A DNA stretch of 24,166 nt from an archaeon (GTDB taxonomy: Archaea > Nanobdellota > Nanobdellia > Pacearchaeales > GW2011-AR1). This document shows positions 5,988 through 13,317 of the stretch, one piece after another. The stretch is taken from NCBI GenBank assembly GCA_027318675.1, contig DAHVOT010000004.1:1-24166 (forward strand), given 5' to 3'. Made by a program: the position numbers and the translations under genes. Position 1 is the stretch's first letter; each line of letters starts with the position of its first letter. Under the pieces are notes generated by a model, which saw only the letters and a list, made by a program, of their open reading frames with translations, was not told the DNA's origin and ran no database searches.

Positions 5988-7178
5988 ATGCTAATTGGGT
6001 TAGTTGGTAAGCCTTCAGTTGGAAAAAGCACATTCTTCAAAGCAGCGACTTTAGCAGAGGTCGAAATAGCTTCTTATCCTTTCACAACAATAAAACCTAA
6101 TCATGGTATAGGATATGTTAAAGTTGAATGTATTGATAAAGAGTTCAATGCTCAATGTAATCCAAATCATGGATTTTGTATAAATCATCAAAGATTTGTT
6201 CCAATTGACTTAATGGATGTTGCTGGACTTGTTAAAGGTGCAAGTGAAGGGAAAGGTTTGGGAAATCAATTTTTAGATGATTTAAGAGGAGCAGATGTAT
6301 TCATACATATAGTTGATGTTTCTGGAACAACAGATTCAGAAGGAAAGCAGGTATTGGATGCAAGTTATAATCCTTTGAATGATATTGAATTGTTGGAAGA
6401 TGAGCTGAACAAATGGTTTTGTAATATTTTAATGAAAGTCTGGAAAACTTTTGCAAGAACAACTGAAATGTCTAAAGCTAAATTCTCTGAAGCTGTTGCA
6501 AAGCAGTTTTCTGGATTGAAAGTTAAAGAAGATAATGTTAAAGATGTTTTATTAAGAATGAATCTTCCTGAGAAACCCACTAGTTGGAGTGAACAACAAA
6601 CAATAAACTTTGCAGCAGAGTTAAGAAAAGAAAGTAAACCTATGATTATTGCTGCAAATAAAGTTGATATGGAGAATGGAGAAAAAAACTACAAACTCAT
6701 AAAAGAAAAATACAAAGATTATTTGGTTATACCCTGCAGTGCAGATTCTGAATTAGCTTTAAGGCAGGCTGCAAAAGCTGGAATGATAGAATATATCCCT
6801 GGAGATAGAGATTTCAAGATATTAAAGGAGCTTAATGAAAAACAAAAAAGCGCATTGGAAAAAATAAAACAAAATGTTTTGAATAAATTTGAATATGGAA
6901 CAGGAGTCCAACAAGTACTCAATTCTGCAGTTTTTGATTTCCTTAAATATATTGCAATCTTCCCTGCATCTGCAAATAAGCTTGGAGACAGTAAAGGAAA
7001 TATCCTTCCTGATTGCTTTTTGATGCCACCTGGAACAACAGCATTAGACTTTGCATATTATCTTCATACTGATTTTGGAAAGAATTTCATAAAAGCAATA
7101 GATGCTAGAACTAAAATGGCCTGGGGAAAAGAGCACAAATTAAAAAACAGAGATGGTTTAGAAATTGTAACAAGGTAA
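5988..7178 (+). CDS. YchF/OLA1-type (Obg-related) translation-associated GTPase with TGS domain
   Basis: The 396-residue product has the G1 loop GKPSVGKS (residues 7-14), the switch-I region SYPFTTIKPNHG, G3 DVAGLVKGASEGKGLGNQF (from about residue 78) and G4 NKVD (about 224-227). It ends in a TGS domain (ILPDCFLMPPGTTALDFAY onward, to residue 396). This domain order and length are those of the archaeal branch of the YchF/Ola1 family, which binds ribosomes. Bacterial YchF has a changed G4 and prefers ATP; the intact NKVD here suggests GTP (inference). The start is ATG 5988, overlapped by a nine-codon upstream frame, so translation may be coupled. A broken copy of its first eight codons lies at 5914. 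Confidence 0.9.
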   Translation: MLIGLVGKPSVGKSTFFKAATLAEVEIASYPFTTIKPNHGIGYVKVECIDKEFNAQCNPNHGFCINHQRFVPIDLMDVAGLVKGASEGKGLGNQFLDDLRGADVFIHIVDVSGTTDSEGKQVLDASYNPLNDIELLEDELNKWFCNILMKVWKTFARTTEMSKAKFSEAVAKQFSGLKVKEDNVKDVLLRMNLPEKPTSWSEQQTINFAAELRKESKPMIIAANKVDMENGEKNYKLIKEKYKDYLVIPCSADSELALRQAAKAGMIEYIPGDRDFKILKELNEKQKSALEKIKQNVLNKFEYGTGVQQVLNSAVFDFLKYIAIFPASANKLGDSKGNILPDCFLMPPGTTALDFAYYLHTDFGKNFIKAIDARTKMAWGKEHKLKNRDGLEIVTR

Positions 7179-7182
7179 AGGT

Positions 7183-7199
7183 GTTCTTTAGAAAAGAAC
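7183..7199 (+). repeat. Hairpin element B with short upstream ORF
   Basis: A 7-bp stem GTTCTTT / AAAGAAC with the same AGA loop as element A, then CACAATGGTAGAAA. The ATG at 7205 opens a four-codon frame (MVER) that ends at 7219, one base before the start of the DUF167 gene at 7221. It directly follows the stop codon of the YchF-type gene. Confidence 0.6.
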
Positions 7200-7220
7200 C
7201 CACAATGGTAGAAAGATAAA

Positions 7221-7433
7221 ATGAAAATAAAAATTAAACTTCATCCTAATTCTTCTCAGGAAAAAATAGTTGAAATTGAAAAAGATAAATCCTATGAAGT
7301 TTGGATAAAAGAAAAACCTATAGATGGTAAAGCCAATGAGGAATTAATTAAGTTTCTAAAGAAACATTTCAAGAAAAACATTGAAATTGTTTCTGGTTTT
7401 AATTCCAGAATAAAGATGATAGAAGCTAAATGA
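7221..7433 (+). CDS. DUF167 (YggU-like) protein
   Basis: This 70-residue protein matches the DUF167/YggU fold in order: a first strand with KLHPNSSQEKIVEI, then YEVWIKEKPIDGKANEELIKF (the PxxGKANxxL-like core) and the closing KNIEIVSGFNSRIKMIEA. The family is widespread and often sits beside translation genes; its biochemical role is not settled. It follows the YchF-type gene after hairpin B and a four-codon upstream frame, and is probably in the same operon. Confidence 0.85.
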   Translation: MKIKIKLHPNSSQEKIVEIEKDKSYEVWIKEKPIDGKANEELIKFLKKHFKKNIEIVSGFNSRIKMIEAK

Positions 7434-7480
7434 TATTTTACATTAATTAATTATATAAATAGAACAAATTTGAAAAGCAT

Positions 7481-7699
7481 ATGAAAATATCAATAAAAGT
7501 GAGGTTTAATTCAACTTATCCTAAATTTGAAAAGGTTATGCCAAGTAAATATATCCTTTACATACCTGAACCTCAGACAAGTGAGAGTGAAAAATTCATA
7601 AAAGAACTTTTATCAAAGAAACTTGGTGTGAGAAAAGAAAATGTTTCTTTGTTGGATATAAGCGGCGATGGTGAATGGCATTTTCACCTAGGAGAGTGA
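7481..7699 (+). CDS. DUF167-like small protein, divergent paralogue of the previous gene
   Basis: This 72-residue protein has a similar layout to its neighbour: MKISIKVRFNSTYPKFEKV, then ILYIPEPQTSESEKFIKELL and KLGVRKENVSLLDISG. However, the family's GKAN core is replaced by TSESEKF. I read it as a divergent DUF167 paralogue, on pattern only. It has its own TATA-like box (TTATATAAATAG, about 7449-7460) about 26 nt before the ATG. Its 3' end overlaps the next gene. Confidence 0.6.
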   Translation: MKISIKVRFNSTYPKFEKVMPSKYILYIPEPQTSESEKFIKELLSKKLGVRKENVSLLDISGDGEWHFHLGE

Positions 7700-8109
7700 G
7701 AGTGAAATACGAAGAAGCTCCTGATTTACAGATAATTGCAGAAGATATTTCTAAAACTCTTTTTCCCCATATAGTGATGGAGAGAGTTAAATGTTATAGA
7801 AGTTACGGAAGTTCTACAAGAGGAACAATTGCAAGATGCCATGCTTTAGGAAAATTAATGCAGAAAGCCATAGGAGTTAAAGCATATTATGCTCTTGAAT
7901 TTTTATCTGCAAGATTTGATAAATTAAGCAAAGAAGATCAGATGAAAACAATAATCCATGAATTGATGCACATTCCTCAAACATTCGGAGGAGGATTCAG
8001 ACATCATGATCATGTAACTGAAAAGAATGTTAATCTTATGTATAAGACGTATATCTCTAAGAAAGAAGGAAGAGATACATTTGAAAAGAAGAGTGGATGG
8101 TTCAGTTAA
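7696..8109 (+). CDS. Putative zinc metallopeptidase (HExxH ... HHDH)
   Basis: About 137 residues. The active-site helix is IIHELMHIPQTFGGGFRHHD: HExxH plus a downstream HHDH that can supply the third ligand, as in small archaeal and phage putative metallopeptidases. The N-terminal part carries YEEAPDLQ and VKCYRSYGSSTRGTIARC. No signal peptide or membrane segment is seen, so it should be cytosolic. The substrate is unknown. The frame is open from ATG 7675, but that start would lie deep inside the previous gene. GTG 7696 (reading VRVKYEEAPD) or GTG 7702 is more likely, close to the AGGAG sequence in the overlap. It ends four nt into the convergent gene. Confidence 0.7.
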   Translation: MRVKYEEAPDLQIIAEDISKTLFPHIVMERVKCYRSYGSSTRGTIARCHALGKLMQKAIGVKAYYALEFLSARFDKLSKEDQMKTIIHELMHIPQTFGGGFRHHDHVTEKNVNLMYKTYISKKEGRDTFEKKSGWFS

Positions 8110-8705
8110 TCATCACCCACTTGCTTTAAATGTAAACTAAATTCATAAGCTTCATCATAACTTAAAATTTGCAAGGTTATTCCGTTATCTGTTAGTTCTT
8201 TTAAATTATCTAGATAAAACGAAGCTTCATTATGTTCGGCATACAATCCAAAATCATCATCTTCCTCTTCATCTTCGGATTTATCCAACCAAGGAAAAGA
8301 ATAGAATTTATCTTGAGAATGGGGCTCAAATGTAATTAAATGAGTAATCTTATATTTTTTTAGAGTATCTATTAAAAGATTTCCATGGATGGCATAACTT
8401 GAAGATTTTTTAAATTCTTTAATTAAGGGAACCATCTCATTTTTGATATTTTTATAAACCATGTAATAATATTCTTCCTTGCTTGTATCAACTTCAAATA
8501 TATATCCTGTAGAAGTTAATCCTATTTCTTCTGCTTTTCTTAATATTTCTTCTTGTCTTTGGAAATACTCTGCATCATCAATTATAGCTTTTTCTTCCAA
8601 TAGTTTCTTCTTATCGTTTCTTAATTTTATTGGGAAAGTTGGGTCCTGTGCTATTATCTTTGCTAAACCTTTTATTGCATCTTCAGAATCATCAAGTCTT
8701 ATCAT
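8106..8705 (-). CDS. Hypothetical protein with acidic linker
   Basis: This 199-residue protein is probably soluble. It starts MIRLDDSEDAIKGLAKIIAQ and has a charged helical segment at about residues 28-65. A mixed region follows with YYMVYKNIKNEMVPLIKEF, and an acidic stretch DKSEDEEEDDDFG (about 141-153) seems to divide two small domains. No motif that I can name is present. It has no signal peptide or transmembrane helix. It converges with the metallopeptidase gene (4-nt overlap), and the start codon ATG 8703-8705 is divergent from the DUF192 gene, 39 nt away. Confidence 0.65.
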   Translation of the reverse strand: MIRLDDSEDAIKGLAKIIAQDPTFPIKLRNDKKKLLEEKAIIDDAEYFQRQEEILRKAEEIGLTSTGYIFEVDTSKEEYYYMVYKNIKNEMVPLIKEFKKSSSYAIHGNLLIDTLKKYKITHLITFEPHSQDKFYSFPWLDKSEDEEEDDDFGLYAEHNEASFYLDNLKELTDNGITLQILSYDEAYEFSLHLKQVGDD

Positions 8706-8744
8706 TTTGATTAGAATTATAAACTGTTTTTAACTATTATTATA

Positions 8745-9110
8745 ATGAAAAAGAGGATTAATATTATAATAAAAAATAAACCCAAGAAAATAAAAATCAA
8801 AGATGTAAAAAAATTATCTGAATTTGGTAAAGCAATAGGATTAATGTTTCATTCTCGAGAAAATTGTCCTGCAATGCTTTTTGAGTTTTCAAAACCTACA
8901 AGAATGAGGATTCATTCTTTTTTTGTATTCTTTGAATTTGCTGCTTTATGGTTAGATGATAAAAACGAGATAATTGAAAAGAAGATTGTAAAACCTTTTT
9001 TACCGTCGATATCTCCAAAAAAGCCATTTTACAAGCTTGTTGAAATACCTTTAAATAAAAAATATAAAAAAGAGATAAAAATTTTATTTAAAAAGAGTAA
9101 CTATTCTTAG
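8745..9110 (+). CDS. DUF192 protein
   Basis: This 121-residue protein has the DUF192 signature in order: KAIGLMFHSRENCPAMLFEF (about 28-47), then MRIHSFFVFFEFAALWLDD and NEIIEKKIVKPFLPS, and a closing VEIPLN. DUF192 proteins are small beta-barrel proteins; some are exported, but this one has no signal peptide and a very basic beginning (MKKRINIIIKNKPKKIKIKD). The function is unknown. It is preceded by a short divergent region with an AT-rich box. Confidence 0.8.
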   Translation: MKKRINIIIKNKPKKIKIKDVKKLSEFGKAIGLMFHSRENCPAMLFEFSKPTRMRIHSFFVFFEFAALWLDDKNEIIEKKIVKPFLPSISPKKPFYKLVEIPLNKKYKKEIKILFKKSNYS

Positions 9111-9178
9111 ATGATTATTTCTCGTCGAGGAAAGATTTAAAAAGAATATCAACTATAATAAATCATATTCATACAAAA

Positions 9179-9183
9179 GGAGG
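9179..9183 (+). promoter_or_regulatory. Strong Shine-Dalgarno GGAGG
   Basis: AAAAGGAGGTT lies 7 nt before ATG 9191. The TATA-like box GATTTAAAAAG (about 9134-9144) implies a leader of about 25 nt. Most first genes here are leaderless, so this one is translated in a different manner. Confidence 0.7.
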
Positions 9184-9190
9184 TTAAAAA

Positions 9191-9331
9191 ATGGGAACAG
9201 TTTTGGTTAAGAACGTTGTTAAAAGAAAGCCAGGATATCTTTACTATGTTGACGGAAAGGGAAATGTATGTGAAGCTAAGATGGCTAGAGGCGGAAAGAA
9301 GAAGAAAGCAGCTAAAAAGAAAAAGAAGTAA
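9191..9331 (+). CDS. Very basic 46-residue protein
   Basis: The protein starts MGTVLVKNVVKRKPGYLYYV, continues DGKGNVCEAKMARGG and ends in a lysine/alanine tail (KKKKAAKKKKK). The first 35 residues look like a small folded domain (beta hairpin type) and the tail should bind nucleic acid or ribosomes. It has a perfect Shine-Dalgarno, its own promoter and a T-rich terminator, all signs of a strongly expressed monocistronic gene. I recognise it only as a type of short protein common in DPANN genomes; no function can be given. A longer minus-strand frame across this place lacks a promoter and domain and is a shadow. Confidence 0.8.
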   Translation: MGTVLVKNVVKRKPGYLYYVDGKGNVCEAKMARGGKKKKAAKKKKK

Positions 9332-9343
9332 AGCTGCATAATA

Positions 9344-9374
9344 CTTTTTTATTTTTGCTTTCACATTATTTTTT
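9344..9374 (+). terminator. T-rich archaeal terminator
   Basis: Runs of T (CTTTTTTATTTTTGC, then ATTATTTTTT) begin 13 nt after the stop of the 46-residue gene, as in archaeal intrinsic termination. Confidence 0.45.
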
Positions 9375-9410
9375 AATTAATTTTATATACTACTTCTATC
9401 TTTTTTTTTG

Positions 9411-10409
9411 ATGACAATAATCCTAGGAATTGAATCAACTGCACACACCTTTGGAATAGGGATTGTTAAAGATGGCAAGATATTGGCAAATGTACGAGAT
9501 ATGTATACTACAGAACAAGGAGGAATAATCCCATCTGAAAGTGCAAAACATCATGAAAGATTATTTGAAGAATTGTATAAAAAAGCAATTGAAACATCAA
9601 AGATAAAAGAAGAAGACATAGATGCTATTGCTTTTTCACAAGGACCGGGTTTAGCACCGTGTCTCCTTGTTGGATTAAGAAAAGCAAAAGAACTTTCATT
9701 GAGATTAAATAAACCTGTTGTAGGGGTAAATCATTGTGTTGCACATCTTGAGGTAGGAAAAATAACTGGAGCTAAAGATCCTGTGATGCTTTATACTTCA
9801 GGCGCTAACACTCAAATAATAGCTTATGCTTCTGGTAAATACAGAGTTTTTGGAGAAACACTTGATATAGGAGTTGGAAATTTCATTGATAATTTTGCAA
9901 GATATTCTGGAATAGGATTTCCTGGCGGACCAGCTATAGAAAAACTTGCTAAAGAAGGAAAAGATTACATTGAATTACCATATAAAGTGAAAGGAATGGA
10001 TATAACCCTCTCAGGAATATTAACTAATTTAAAACAGAAAGTTGAATCTGGAAAATATTCTAAAGAAGATTTAGCTTATTCTCTTCAGGAAACTGTTTTT
10101 GCTATGCTTGTAGAAACTGCTGAGAGAGCTTTGGCACATACTGGAAAAAAAGAACTTTTATTAGGGGGAGGGGTTGCATGTAATTCAAGATTGCAAGAAA
10201 TGTGCAAGATAATGTGTGAAGAGAGAGAAGAAAAAGTAAAATTCTTTTGTCCTGAGAGAAGTTTATTGGTTGATAACGGAGCTATGATTGCTTTTTTAGG
10301 AGAAATAATGTTTAATGCAAATTCAAATATCTTCACAAAAGAAAATATTAAAGATTTAGATATTAATGCTTCTGAAAGAACAGATGATATTGAAGTTAAT
10401 TGGAAATAA
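9411..10409 (+). CDS. kae1: Kae1, tRNA N6-threonylcarbamoyladenosine (t6A37) synthesis protein
   Basis: This 332-residue ASKHA-fold protein begins MTIILGIESTAHTFGIG. Metal-binding H108 and H112 are in VNHCVAHLE, the phosphate loop is SQGPGLAPCLLVGL (76-89), and the nucleotide site GGGVACNSRLQEM follows near residue 248. It transfers the threonylcarbamoyl group to A37 of ANN-decoding tRNAs within the KEOPS complex (Kae1, Bud32, Cgi121, Pcc1). No Bud32 kinase domain is fused here and none of the partners is in the window. The ATG at 9411 lies 25 nt from the TATA box at 9382-9390, so the extra upstream TTG codon is not used. Its last 34 nt are repeated perfectly at 10438-10471. Confidence 0.93.
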   Translation: MTIILGIESTAHTFGIGIVKDGKILANVRDMYTTEQGGIIPSESAKHHERLFEELYKKAIETSKIKEEDIDAIAFSQGPGLAPCLLVGLRKAKELSLRLNKPVVGVNHCVAHLEVGKITGAKDPVMLYTSGANTQIIAYASGKYRVFGETLDIGVGNFIDNFARYSGIGFPGGPAIEKLAKEGKDYIELPYKVKGMDITLSGILTNLKQKVESGKYSKEDLAYSLQETVFAMLVETAERALAHTGKKELLLGGGVACNSRLQEMCKIMCEEREEKVKFFCPERSLLVDNGAMIAFLGEIMFNANSNIFTKENIKDLDINASERTDDIEVNWK

Positions 10410-10437
10410 GTGTTCTGCGTAGATTAAAAATCTCCGG

Positions 10438-10471
10438 AAGAACAGATGATATTGAAGTTAATTGGAAATAA
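10438..10471 (+). repeat. Perfect 34-bp duplicate of the kae1 3' end
   Basis: It matches 10376-10409 exactly, with an offset of 62 nt. The 28-nt spacer (10410-10437) and the start of this copy form a hairpin with arms TGTTCT / AGAACA and an inner AGATT / AATCT stem. The arms resemble those of hairpins A and B. Confidence 0.7.
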
Positions 10472-10548
10472 AGAAGAATAATCAATTTATATAAAAATTA
10501 GTTTTAAAAACTTCATTTATCTAGTTATTTTATAAAAAAGAGGGAAGA

Positions 10549-11319
10549 ATGAACAAAAAAGTTAAAAACAAAAGTTTTTCTCATTACAGTTTTTTTCCAA
10601 AAAACCGTAAGGGTACACATGTTGAAGTAATAATATCTTTTGTGATATTCATAGTGTTTGTAGTATTCCTTTTAGCTGTTTCGAGGCCTTCTATAAGTAA
10701 ACAAAAGGACAATTCAAATTTATTAGATAAAATAAAATATGATTTGATAGAAGATTTATCATCAGATGTTACTGTTGTAAGTATTACAGTTCCTTCTTCT
10801 GCAGAAACTTGTTTAACTTTAGATCATTCTATAAGCGATTTAGGGATAGGTGAGAGAATAGTTGTAGAAAATTCCTCTGGTAAAATAATTGATAATGCAA
10901 GAGTTAGTTCAAGTGGAGATTATATTACAATAAATGGTTTAACTCCTGAAGAGACTTTTTTCAAGATATATTCTTCTGAAGATGAAGAATTTGCATCAAA
11001 TATCCCTAATGGTTTACCATGCAATCCTGCAGGTGAAAGTATAGGTCTAACGAAAACTGATAGTTATGTATTACAAGAAAAAATACTTACAACAATTGCT
11101 ACTGGAAACTATGAGGATTTAAAGACAAGATTAGATCTTTCAGAAGATGTGGATTTTACATTTGGAATTATTCTTTCAAATGGAACTTTAATTGAAAAGA
11201 CCCATGAAGATTTAGAAAGTAAAATTTCAACAGATGTATTTGCAAAAGATTTCCCAATAAAATATATTGATCTTAATGGAAATATTAACTTTGGATATTT
11301 GAAAATTAAAGTATGGTAA
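10549..11319 (+). CDS. Prepilin-like secreted protein
   Basis: This 256-residue protein has a long basic N-terminal stretch ending in RKG (20-22), then THVEVIISFVIFIVFVVFLL, the expected hydrophobic helix with a glutamate near the mature start, as in type IV prepilin-like proteins. The remainder (residues about 48-256) is exported and beta-rich, with two cysteines (ETC near 84 and LPC near 163). Function within a pilus or surface structure is inferred from the leader only. GAGGGA (10540-10545) four nt before ATG 10549 is a possible ribosome binding site, with TATA-like boxes at 10488-10496 and 10529-10537. It overlaps the next gene by seven nt. Confidence 0.75.
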   Translation: MNKKVKNKSFSHYSFFPKNRKGTHVEVIISFVIFIVFVVFLLAVSRPSISKQKDNSNLLDKIKYDLIEDLSSDVTVVSITVPSSAETCLTLDHSISDLGIGERIVVENSSGKIIDNARVSSSGDYITINGLTPEETFFKIYSSEDEEFASNIPNGLPCNPAGESIGLTKTDSYVLQEKILTTIATGNYEDLKTRLDLSEDVDFTFGIILSNGTLIEKTHEDLESKISTDVFAKDFPIKYIDLNGNINFGYLKIKVW

Positions 11320-11771
11320 AAAATATTATAACTAAAAATAAGAAAGGATGGATGAGGCTAGTTGAAGCCTTTGTAGCAATAGTTTTGCTTACAAGTGTTT
11401 TATTAGTAATAACTAGTGCTAACTCTTCTCCTAGATTAAATTTTCAAGAAGAAATATATCAAATGCAAGGAGCAGTATTAAGAGATATTCAATTAAACGA
11501 GAGTTTAAGGGCAGAGATATTAAATGTTCAAATAGACGCTATGCCCCTTGAATGGGAAGATTTTGAAAGTGAAGCTCCAAAAGTAAGAGAAAGAATAATC
11601 TTTTTGTCTCCAAAAGATTTAGAATGCAGTGCTCAAATATGTATTATTAATGAACCCTGTGTTTTATCTGATACAGATGATAAAGAAGTTTATGCCAAAT
11701 CTGTTGTAATCTCTGCAAATGCGACACGTTATTCTCCTAGGCAATTAAAGATGTTTTGTATTAGAGAATAA
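11313..11771 (+). CDS. Prepilin-like secreted protein, second of the pair
   Basis: This 152-residue protein starts MVKNIITKNKKGWMRLVEAF: KKG at residues 10-12 with a glutamate at 18, followed by AIVLLTSVLLVITSA. This is again a prepilin-like leader. The outward part has four cysteines (ECSAQIC, PC and a final FC), probably disulfide-bonded. It overlaps the upstream pilin-like gene (ATG 11313, stop of the former 11317-11319) and will be translated with it. Pairing suggests two minor pilins that assemble together (inference). The following 180 nt to the RtcB gene hold nothing I can assign apart from T-rich stretches. Confidence 0.75.
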   Translation: MVKNIITKNKKGWMRLVEAFVAIVLLTSVLLVITSANSSPRLNFQEEIYQMQGAVLRDIQLNESLRAEILNVQIDAMPLEWEDFESEAPKVRERIIFLSPKDLECSAQICIINEPCVLSDTDDKEVYAKSVVISANATRYSPRQLKMFCIRE

Positions 11772-11953
11772 AAACATTTTAGTTATGTAATATATTTTCT
11801 AAGCTTATTTAATAGCTGTAACAACTTTTGTATATTACTCTTGATAACTTAATATTAGATTAACATTACAACAATTTTGTGGAAAATTTAATTTTTATTT
11901 TATGTGAAAAGATATCCTTACACTTGGAAGGGAATGTTTACATTAATAGCAAT

Positions 11954-13108
11954 TTACCCTTTCCAATTAATTAGAGGTTTAATGTCTTTTATTATTTTAA
12001 TTGATTTTTTCTGAGCTTCCATTACCTTGTTTATATCTTTGTAAACCATTGGAGCTTCATCAAGGGTTTTTTCAGAAACTGTTCCTTGAATCCCTTGCAT
12101 TGATTTTTTGAAATCCTCTAAAGATATTTTTTGTTTAGCTTCTTTTCTGCTTAAAGCTCTTCCTGCACCATGTGAAGAAGAATTCAAGAATTTTGAATTA
12201 CCTAAACCTATTACTAAAAAAGAGCCGTCTCTCATATTTCCTGGAATTATCCCTTTTTCACCTTTTTTTGCAGGAGTTGCACCCTTTCTATGAATATAAT
12301 ATCCTTTTTCAAAAATTGCATGATTATGATTTTTATTTACCCAGAGTTCTGTTTTTATTTTTTCATTTAATACTTTCTCTATTGCTTGAATAACTTTATA
12401 GCTCATCTCAAGTCTATTAAGTAAAGCATATTCTAATCCAAAATCAAGAATATTAAGGTACTCTTTACCTAACTGAGAGTTTATATCTAATGGGAAAGTT
12501 CTTTCAAAATTATCTTTGCTGTTTGAAGCTTTTATCATATATCTTTTTGCAACTTTATGTCCTATTCCTCTACTTCCTGAATGAATTATAAGCCAGACTT
12601 CTTTTTTGTAATACCCTATTTCAATAAAATGATTTCCTCCTCCTAAAGTTCCTAAATGTTTAAGTGAAGTATCTCTTAAAAAATTAAAAATATTTTTATC
12701 ATGTTGTCCTTTTTGAAATTTTTCAATTAATTTTTTGAAATCTTGTCTGGTTTTTTCAGAGATATTTGCTGGATTTTGATATTCTCCAACACCCATTGGA
12801 ATTGCTTTCAAAACTTCTGAATAAATCCCTTGTTTTTTTTCAATTATTTTGTTTAGAATATCTTCTCCTTTGATTCTTATAGCGATTAATCCACAACCAA
12901 TATCATATCCTACCCAAGCTGGAACTATCTTTCCTTTAGTTACAAGAACTGCTCCTATTGGGGCAGAATAGCCTTTGTGAGCATCTGGCATGAGAGCAGC
13001 AGCTGTTACAAATTCCTCAGAATAACATTCTTTGAATTGAGTAAGAGTATCATTGTCTGCATCTATAGAATAATCAAAGATTTTCTTGTCTTTTACCTTG
13101 GCTTTCAT
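11954..13108 (-). CDS. rtcB: RtcB-family tRNA-splicing / RNA-repair ligase
   Basis: This 384-residue protein carries the RtcB motifs in order: MPDAHKGYSAPIGAV, VGYDIGCG with the metal-binding C72, GTLGGGNHFIEIG, IHSGSRGIGHKVA, VNKNHNHAIFEKG and SSSHGAGRALSR, whose H313 is the histidine that becomes guanylylated. RtcB joins 2',3'-cyclic phosphate or 3'-phosphate ends with 5'-OH ends using GTP and Mn2+. In archaea this acts in tRNA splicing. At 384 residues it is shorter than the approximately 480 of well-known archaeal RtcB, closer to compact bacterial forms, yet all key residues are present. Leaderless: ATG 13106-13108 lies 27 nt from the TATA box at 13131-13139. Confidence 0.93.
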   Translation of the reverse strand: MKAKVKDKKIFDYSIDADNDTLTQFKECYSEEFVTAAALMPDAHKGYSAPIGAVLVTKGKIVPAWVGYDIGCGLIAIRIKGEDILNKIIEKKQGIYSEVLKAIPMGVGEYQNPANISEKTRQDFKKLIEKFQKGQHDKNIFNFLRDTSLKHLGTLGGGNHFIEIGYYKKEVWLIIHSGSRGIGHKVAKRYMIKASNSKDNFERTFPLDINSQLGKEYLNILDFGLEYALLNRLEMSYKVIQAIEKVLNEKIKTELWVNKNHNHAIFEKGYYIHRKGATPAKKGEKGIIPGNMRDGSFLVIGLGNSKFLNSSSHGAGRALSRKEAKQKISLEDFKKSMQGIQGTVSEKTLDEAPMVYKDINKVMEAQKKSIKIIKDIKPLINWKG

Positions 13109-13130
13109 TATATACTAGATTATTACAAAA

Positions 13131-13139
13131 CTTATAAAG
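13131..13139. promoter_or_regulatory. Palindromic TATA box (CTTATAAAG) for rtcB and possibly a small ORF
   Basis: It is centred 27 nt from rtcB ATG 13108 (minus) and about 24 nt from TTG 13159 (plus). This is a second example, after 5311-5320, of one symmetric TATA box between divergent starts. Confidence 0.45.
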
Positions 13140-13158
13140 TGTTTGGTGATGGGGAAAA

Positions 13159-13272
13159 TTGAAGAAATACTTGATAAATGAAATTCTTCTTGCAAAATAT
13201 TTCATTAAAAATGGTGCATTTGTAAAAGGAATTGGATATATTCATTATAAGTATATCAAGATTTTATTTTAA
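13159..13272 (+). CDS. Possible 37-residue small protein (TTG start)
   Basis: From TTG 13159 a 37-residue frame reads KYLINEILLAKYFIKNGAFV and then GIGYIHYKYIKILF. It has a regular amphipathic helix followed by an aromatic segment, which looks like coding sequence rather than random AT-rich DNA. The palindromic TATA box at 13131-13139 is about 24 nt upstream, and the sequence GGTGATGGGG lies between. It could also be a fragment of a longer, decayed gene. No homologue is recognised, and TTG starts without a leader are uncommon. Confidence 0.3.
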   Translation: MKKYLINEILLAKYFIKNGAFVKGIGYIHYKYIKILF

Positions 13273-13317
13273 TTAGAAAATAGAAAAACTTAAATCCTCT
13301 ATTCTTCTAATTAAATA

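Noticed and set aside
9149..9364. Minus-strand frame across the 46-residue basic protein
   Set aside because: The plus-strand gene has TATA box, Shine-Dalgarno and terminator; the antisense frame has none.
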